Of a stretch of 19,525 bases of DNA, positions 15,460-19,525 are shown one piece after another. Source of the stretch: an uncultured Lachnospiraceae bacterium. GTDB taxonomy: Bacteria > Bacillota > Clostridia > Lachnospirales > Lachnospiraceae. A program made the position numbers and the translations under genes. Numbering within the stretch: position 1 is the stretch's first letter; every line of letters starts with the position of its first letter. Location of the stretch: NCBI GenBank assembly GCA_934434905.1, contig CAKSAI010000023.1, forward strand, positions 1-19,525, read 5' to 3'. The notes beneath the pieces are model-generated. The model was not told the DNA's origin, did not search any database, and saw only the letters and a list, made by a program, of their open reading frames with translations.

Positions 15460-15558
15460 ATAGACATGAAGGGATTGCCGGAGCGTGAAACGCGGGGCAA
15501 GCCGTGAACTTTCATATGTAATGAAGATTGCGGAGAAAGGAAAAGGAGAGAGACGGTC

Positions 15559-16107
15559 ATGTTAAAAGCAGAATATGAGAAAGCCAGAGAGCGAGTGTTG
15601 AAGCTGTATGAGAAGGCGAACATCATCCTGACTGACGAAGAGAAGGAGAATCTGGAAGTGGCTGATTTTGGCCTGAAGGAGTATGAGCAGACGGGGCTTG
15701 CATGTGTGGTGTATGTGAATACGGAGCGCTGCTGCGCCAAGGAGATGGCTCTGCTGCCGGGGCAGACTTGCCCGGAGCACAGGCATGCACCCATTCCTGA
15801 GATCGGGTATCCGGGGAAGGAGGAGACCTTCCGCTGCCGATACGGCACCTGCTACGTGTATGTGGATGGGGAGCCGGCGGCAGAGACAGCCTGCCAGCCG
15901 CCCAAGGGCAGAGAGCAGTGGTATACGGTTGCACATGAGATCGTGCTGAAGCCGGGAATGCAGTTTACCATGAAGCCGAATACAAAGCATTGGTTCCAGG
16001 CAGGTGAAGAGGGCTGTGTGGTATCGGAATTCAGTACCAAGAGCTATGATGAGTATGATATTTTCACTGATCCGGGTATTGTCCGGATTCCGGAGATAGA
16101 AGGATGA
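15559..16107 (+). CDS. D-lyxose isomerase-type cupin sugar isomerase
   Basis: A 182-residue cupin-fold metal-dependent sugar isomerase resembling B. subtilis YdaE. Such enzymes interconvert D-lyxose and D-xylulose, and also D-mannose and D-fructose. Metal ligands expected from the family are visible: His74 and His76 in PEHRH, a glutamate at 88 or 89 in GKEETFRCRYG, and His144 in NTKHWFQAGEEG. The conserved ends (VVYVNTERCCAKE and DIFTDPGIVRIPEIE) also fit. It is the first gene of a three-gene operon; its stop overlaps the kinase start by four bases (ATGA). Physiological substrate among D-lyxose, D-mannose and relatives is not settled by sequence. Confidence 0.9.
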   Translation: MLKAEYEKARERVLKLYEKANIILTDEEKENLEVADFGLKEYEQTGLACVVYVNTERCCAKEMALLPGQTCPEHRHAPIPEIGYPGKEETFRCRYGTCYVYVDGEPAAETACQPPKGREQWYTVAHEIVLKPGMQFTMKPNTKHWFQAGEEGCVVSEFSTKSYDEYDIFTDPGIVRIPEIEG

Positions 16108-17255
16108 AGCGGAAGAAGGCTGTAGTGGCAGGACATATCTGCCTGGACTTAACGCCGCAGTTCCCGCCTAAGAAGGGGAAGGAGATCGGCGATATCTTAT
16201 CGCCGGGCAAGCTGATCCACATGGACGGCATTGATATCCACACCGGCGGCGCTGTTGCCAACACCGGCCTGGCTATGAAGAAGCTGGGAATGGATGTGGC
16301 CCTGATGGGCAAGATTGGCGCGGATGAGTTCGGGAGCCTGGTACTGCATATATTGAATGAATACGGAAGCGGTAAGGAGATGATGGTCGCCTCGGACAGC
16401 TCGACCTCCTACTCCATCGTGCTGGCGGTTCCTGGAATCGACCGGATCTTCCTGCACAATCCCGGAGCCAACGACACCTTCACCCGTGAGGATGTGGATT
16501 GGAATACGGTGGCCGATGCGGCGCTGTTCCACTTCGGCTATCCGCCTCTGATGAGAAAAATGTACGAGAACGAGGGCGAGGAACTGCTTGCCTTGTTCCG
16601 CAGAGTGAAGGAGCTTGGAACTGCCACATCCCTGGACCTGGCAGCGGTGGATCCGGCCTCAGAGGCCGGAAAGGCCGATTGGGATGCGATCCTTAAGAAG
16701 GTGCTGCCTTATGTGGATTTCTTCCTTCCGAGTATCGAAGAGATGGGATTTATGCTGGATCGGGAGCGGTATCTGAGATGGACAGAGAAGGCCAGGGGGC
16801 GCGAAATCATCGATGTGATCACCATGGACGACGTTCGGGTGCTGGCCAAGAAGGCACTGGCATACGGGGCGAAGGCTGTCGTGGTGAAATGCGGAGCGCC
16901 CGGTATGTATTATAAGACCTCTGCCGGAGCGGATATGGAGCCCTTGTGTACACAGCTTGGCCTCGCGGCGGAGGAATGGTCCGATAAGGAAGGCTTCGAG
17001 AAGAGCTACGTACCGGAGAAGGTGCTTTCCGGCACCGGGGCAGGCGACACCAGCATTGCAGCGTTCTTAAGCGCGGTGCTGAAGGGATTAAGCCTTGCCG
17101 AAGCCATGCAGTTGTCCGCAGCAACCGGCGCATGCTGTGTGGCTGCATACGATGCGCTGTCGGGACTGCGTTCCCTGGAGGAGCTCAGGGAGAAGATAGA
17201 CAGCGGCTGGGAGAAGAATCAAAAAAATATAACAGGAGATGACAAGATATGTTAG
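16104..17255 (+). CDS. PfkB-family carbohydrate kinase
   Basis: A 383-residue ribokinase-fold kinase, somewhat longer than the usual 300-330. The substrate-binding glycine motif HTGGAVANTGLAMKKLG occurs near residues 47-63, and the anion-hole/catalytic motif GTGAGDTS at 310-317 with catalytic base Asp315. The extra length includes an insertion near residues 215-240 (RERYLRWTEKARGREIIDVI). It overlaps the isomerase gene upstream by 4 bases and the aldolase gene downstream by 7, so all three are co-translated. From context it should phosphorylate the ketose made by the isomerase. Phosphorylation at C1 is my inference from the aldolase next to it; 5- or 6-phosphorylation is not excluded. Confidence 0.9.
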   Translation: MKRKKAVVAGHICLDLTPQFPPKKGKEIGDILSPGKLIHMDGIDIHTGGAVANTGLAMKKLGMDVALMGKIGADEFGSLVLHILNEYGSGKEMMVASDSSTSYSIVLAVPGIDRIFLHNPGANDTFTREDVDWNTVADAALFHFGYPPLMRKMYENEGEELLALFRRVKELGTATSLDLAAVDPASEAGKADWDAILKKVLPYVDFFLPSIEEMGFMLDRERYLRWTEKARGREIIDVITMDDVRVLAKKALAYGAKAVVVKCGAPGMYYKTSAGADMEPLCTQLGLAAEEWSDKEGFEKSYVPEKVLSGTGAGDTSIAAFLSAVLKGLSLAEAMQLSAATGACCVAAYDALSGLRSLEELREKIDSGWEKNQKNITGDDKIC

Positions 17256-18211
17256 TAAATATGAATGACGTTCTTTTGCCTGCAAAGCGCGGCAAATACG
17301 CAGTTGGACTTTTCAATGCAGTCAATATGGAGTTGGCGCGCGGAATTATTGCGGCGGCTGAGGCCACACGTTCGCCGGTGATCATGGGAACCGCAGAGGT
17401 GCTGTTTCCCTATGGTCCTCTGGAGGAGGTGTCCTATTATCTGATTCCCATGGCGAAGAAGGCCAATGTGCCGGTGGTGGTTCATCTGGATCACGGTTTA
17501 AACCGGGATACCTGCTTAAAGGCTCTGGAGCTGGGATTTTCCTCTATCATGTATGACTGCTCCACTGATTCCTATGAGGATAATGTGAAGAAGGTCAAGG
17601 AGATGGCGGATATCGCTCATTCCTACGGAGCTACCATTGAGGGCGAGCTTGGACATGTGGGCGACAATGAGGGCTCCGCAGAGGGAAGCTCTCACATGGA
17701 GGATCCCTCCAGGTTCTATACCGATCCGAAGATGGCAAAGGACTTCGTGGACAAGACGGGGGTAGACGCTCTGGCTATTGCGGTTGGTACGGCTCACGGC
17801 GCATACAAGCTTCCGCCTAAGCTGGATTTTGAGCGAATCCATACCATTGCCAACACGGTGGATGTTCCGCTGGTGCTGCATGGCGGCTCCGGTCTGACAG
17901 ACACGGATTTCAAGCGTGCCATTGCAGAAGGTATCAGCAAGGTAAATATTTTTACGGATATCAATATTGCTGCGGTGAAGGCGGAGTTCAGCCGCTTCAC
18001 GGATATGAATAAAGGAATCATCGATCTGATCCCGGCGGCTGTGGAAGCCATCAAGCAGGAGACCGTAAAGAAGATGAAGCTGTTCTCCAGTGACGGAAAG
18101 GCGGATGGTATCCATGTTTCCAGTGTAGCTGCCAAGGGGCAGATGGACGAGAAGGAGATGGCGGCGCTGATTGCAGCAGAGGTGCGGAAGGTGCTGAACA
18201 GCAGAAAATAA
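17249..18211 (+). CDS. class II ketose-(bis)phosphate aldolase
   Basis: A 320-residue zinc-dependent class II aldolase of the Fba/GatY/KbaY family. Visible residues: HLDHG with catalytic Asp81 and zinc ligand His82, the EGELGHVG loop (Glu131, Glu133), GTAHG with zinc ligand His183, LHGGSG with His211, and the phosphate-binding segment KVNIFTD. The family usually has NIDTD, NVNTE or NVATE at this last site, so NIFTD marks a divergent subgroup whose substrate should not be assumed to be fructose 1,6-bisphosphate. AGGAG lies 10 bases before the ATG at 17249. It is the third gene of the sugar operon and is followed by a strong terminator. Confidence 0.9.
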   Translation: MLVNMNDVLLPAKRGKYAVGLFNAVNMELARGIIAAAEATRSPVIMGTAEVLFPYGPLEEVSYYLIPMAKKANVPVVVHLDHGLNRDTCLKALELGFSSIMYDCSTDSYEDNVKKVKEMADIAHSYGATIEGELGHVGDNEGSAEGSSHMEDPSRFYTDPKMAKDFVDKTGVDALAIAVGTAHGAYKLPPKLDFERIHTIANTVDVPLVLHGGSGLTDTDFKRAIAEGISKVNIFTDINIAAVKAEFSRFTDMNKGIIDLIPAAVEAIKQETVKKMKLFSSDGKADGIHVSSVAAKGQMDEKEMAALIAAEVRKVLNSRK

Positions 18212-18216
18212 TATGC

Positions 18217-18237
18217 GTAAGCAATGAGCAGTACCAA
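18217..18237 (+). repeat. dispersed 21-nt repeat, copy 2
   Basis: GTAAGCAATGAGCAGTACCA plus one A, between the aldolase stop and the terminator stem. It matches the minus strand of 10377-10397 at 20 of 21 positions; the single difference is at 18233. It is non-coding in both places. Confidence 0.6.
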
Positions 18238-18240
18238 AGG

Positions 18241-18288
18241 AAAGCCTTACAAAATGTTGTGCATCCACGAAGCATTTTGTAAGGCTTT
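18241..18288. terminator. bidirectional intrinsic terminator
   Basis: AAAGCCTTACAAAATG (18241-18256) pairs perfectly over 16 bp with 18273-18288. A small GTG/CAC extension lies in the loop. TTTT follows the stem on the plus strand, and TTTCC with a further TTT follows on the minus strand. It sits between the convergent ends of the aldolase and HipA-like genes and can serve both. Confidence 0.85.
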
Positions 18289-18304
18289 TACTCTGCAGTA
18301 AGTT

Positions 18305-19519
18305 TTACGCTTTCGTATAGTCCGCAGCGATGTTTTCTTTTACGTCGTCCGCGGTTGTGTCCTGCAGCCTGGGCTTGTGCGCCCCGGCAAGCTGTTTCAG
18401 ATTGTTGATCCGCTGTTCCACGCCTGCGGTGATCGCATGGATTCGGCTTTCATCAATATAGTCCGCTGCACCTTCTGCAGACAACACCCCGGCAATCATC
18501 TCTTTCACATCCAAAAGATTCTCAAAGTCTATCCAGTCATAGGATGACACCAGGCGAAGCTGCTCCGCGTGATGATTCTTGAATGGTTTGCACACGACGT
18601 CTTTCTCTGAGCGCATCTGTGCAGGCATCTTGTCATACCCGAGGGAGGAGCCGCTGTCATAGATAGGAGCCATACCGAGCCATTCCAGCGTCTCGGCATT
18701 CCTTAGAGCACCGAAATTGTTAAAATGTCGATCCTCATTGGCAATGATATAATCAAGCACGATCATGCGGTCAAGGAACGGCACGACATCTGTAAGGCCG
18801 ATGGAATCACAGCAGTCCACAAAATGTCTGTATAGAGATGTGCTGTTGCTGCGCTTCTGAAATTGCAGAATGCGCCACGCCGGAATAAGCTCGGTATCTC
18901 CCCGGACGAAATCCTCGCACACCGAGTAGGGAGCGCCCTGATTCCAGACCAGTGTGTAAGAAATATGAGGAATATCAAGGCGCTGCATAATCCCGGATGC
19001 GATAACCTCGTTAAATGGCTGCTGGCGGAACGGATTACTGCCGCCCTTTATAAGGCAGCGCTTGCCATCTATGATCTTCCAGCGTTTCTTCAGGTTACCG
19101 TCTGAGGTATTGTCGGGAGAACTGAAATTGAGTACATTTTTCTTCTTGGTTGCCCCGAACAGTATGTCGCCGATATCGTCTGAGAATGCATTGTCGAAGA
19201 AGTTGATATCGTCCCATTTAAGTTCTGAGTTCTCTGGGCGGATCCAATACTGATCGGATAGACTCAGGCCACAGCAGCGTACGAGCAGCGCTTTGGTGTT
19301 GGATATTTCAAGGGTCTCCAGTGCTTCGCGAACACCGGAACGGCTTGCGGGAATAGAACGATCCGTCCACCATTCATTGAAGGCGGTGCGGTCCGCCACG
19401 CCCTTGCGCACCGGAATTCCAATCGGTAAATGCTCCGGGGCATAGACATCGCCGATTTTCTGTATAAACCCGGTGGCGTTATCAATTTCGATTTCAGCCA
19501 CGGGTATCCTTTTGTGCAT
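18305..19519 (-). CDS. HipA-like serine/threonine kinase-fold protein
   Basis: A 404-residue protein whose C-terminal two thirds match the HipA kinase fold. Seen: a probable ATP-contact lysine at 158 (CLIKGG), the catalytic loop ANEDRHFNNFG with Asp263 and Asn268, and a metal-binding aspartate at 288 in PIYDSGSSLG. All key kinase residues appear intact. The first 120 residues (with GIPVRKGVADRTAFNEWW and RSIPASRSGV) do not look like the HipA N-terminal subdomain. The ATG at 19519 is only 6 bases from the window edge, so its ribosome site and any earlier start cannot be judged. HipA proteins in toxin-antitoxin pairs phosphorylate aminoacyl-tRNA synthetases and pair with a HipB repressor. No such partner is visible, though one could lie beyond the right edge. 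Confidence 0.75.
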   Translation of the reverse strand: MHKRIPVAEIEIDNATGFIQKIGDVYAPEHLPIGIPVRKGVADRTAFNEWWTDRSIPASRSGVREALETLEISNTKALLVRCCGLSLSDQYWIRPENSELKWDDINFFDNAFSDDIGDILFGATKKKNVLNFSSPDNTSDGNLKKRWKIIDGKRCLIKGGSNPFRQQPFNEVIASGIMQRLDIPHISYTLVWNQGAPYSVCEDFVRGDTELIPAWRILQFQKRSNSTSLYRHFVDCCDSIGLTDVVPFLDRMIVLDYIIANEDRHFNNFGALRNAETLEWLGMAPIYDSGSSLGYDKMPAQMRSEKDVVCKPFKNHHAEQLRLVSSYDWIDFENLLDVKEMIAGVLSAEGAADYIDESRIHAITAGVEQRINNLKQLAGAHKPRLQDTTADDVKENIAADYTKA

Positions 19520-19525
19520 AAAAGT

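Noticed and set aside
15487..15500. Possible catabolite-responsive element (TGAAACG...) downstream of the sugar promoter
   Set aside because: The spacing is off by one from the TGWAANCGNTNWCA consensus and the right half does not match.
15466..15507. A 13-codon ORF (MKGLPERETRGKP) in the leader of the sugar operon, as a possible leader peptide
   Set aside because: The predicted transcription start is at or next to its ATG, so it would have no ribosome site. It has no regulatory codon run and no matching attenuator was found.

Overview
The window reads as chromosomal DNA of an endospore-forming, low-to-mid GC Firmicute. Class Clostridia is likely, and Lachnospiraceae is my best guess. The grounds are a spmA-spmB pair, an S11 D,D-carboxypeptidase, strong AGGAGG-type ribosome sites, and an operon whose order matches the yaaO-tmk-holB-yaaT-yabB-rsmI cluster of Bacillus subtilis. 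No rRNA, tRNA, CRISPR array, transposase or integrase is visible. No gene-free stretch exceeds about 240 bases.

Layout. (1) 1-2468: an S11 penicillin-binding D,D-carboxypeptidase, cut at its 5' end by the window edge, runs toward the spmA-spmB sporulation operon on the minus strand. (2) 2469-4474: a divergent intergenic region holds a 54-bp imperfect palindrome and a sigma-A-like promoter, followed by a membrane-anchored DUF885-type zinc metallopeptidase. (3) 4511-10304, minus strand: a six-gene operon of housekeeping genes, in transcription order PLP Orn/Lys/Arg decarboxylase, guanylate-kinase-like P-loop kinase, holB (DNA polymerase III delta'), ricT/yaaT, a tRNA1(Val) methyltransferase-like gene and rsmI. 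(4) 10541-14214, plus strand: a two-gene ABC exporter with an FtsX-type permease that carries a roughly 180-residue xxxLxxG-type coiled-coil hairpin. A ROK-family repressor gene follows almost without a gap (14231-15397). (5) 15559-18211: a tightly packed, overlapping three-gene sugar operon (D-lyxose isomerase-type cupin, PfkB kinase, class II ketose-phosphate aldolase). Its clear promoter overlaps an inverted repeat that suits the adjacent ROK repressor. (6) A long bidirectional terminator hairpin separates this operon from a convergent HipA-like kinase gene at the right edge.

How the genes work together. The sugar operon spells out a route of aldose isomerase, ketose 1-kinase and aldolase, which would turn a C2-epimer aldose such as D-lyxose or D-mannose into DHAP plus a short aldehyde. 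The ROK protein has lost the catalytic residue of ROK sugar kinases and is the obvious local regulator. The minus-strand operon combines DNA replication (HolB), rRNA and tRNA methylation (RsmI, TrmN6-like) and RNA-processing or sporulation control (RicT) with a decarboxylase and a nucleotide kinase.

The observations most worth following are the proposed ketose-1-phosphate pathway, the guanylate-kinase-like gene sitting where tmk is expected, the 54-bp palindrome, a dispersed 21-nt repeat present twice on opposite strands, and the HipA-like kinase with an unfamiliar N-terminal domain and no visible partner.
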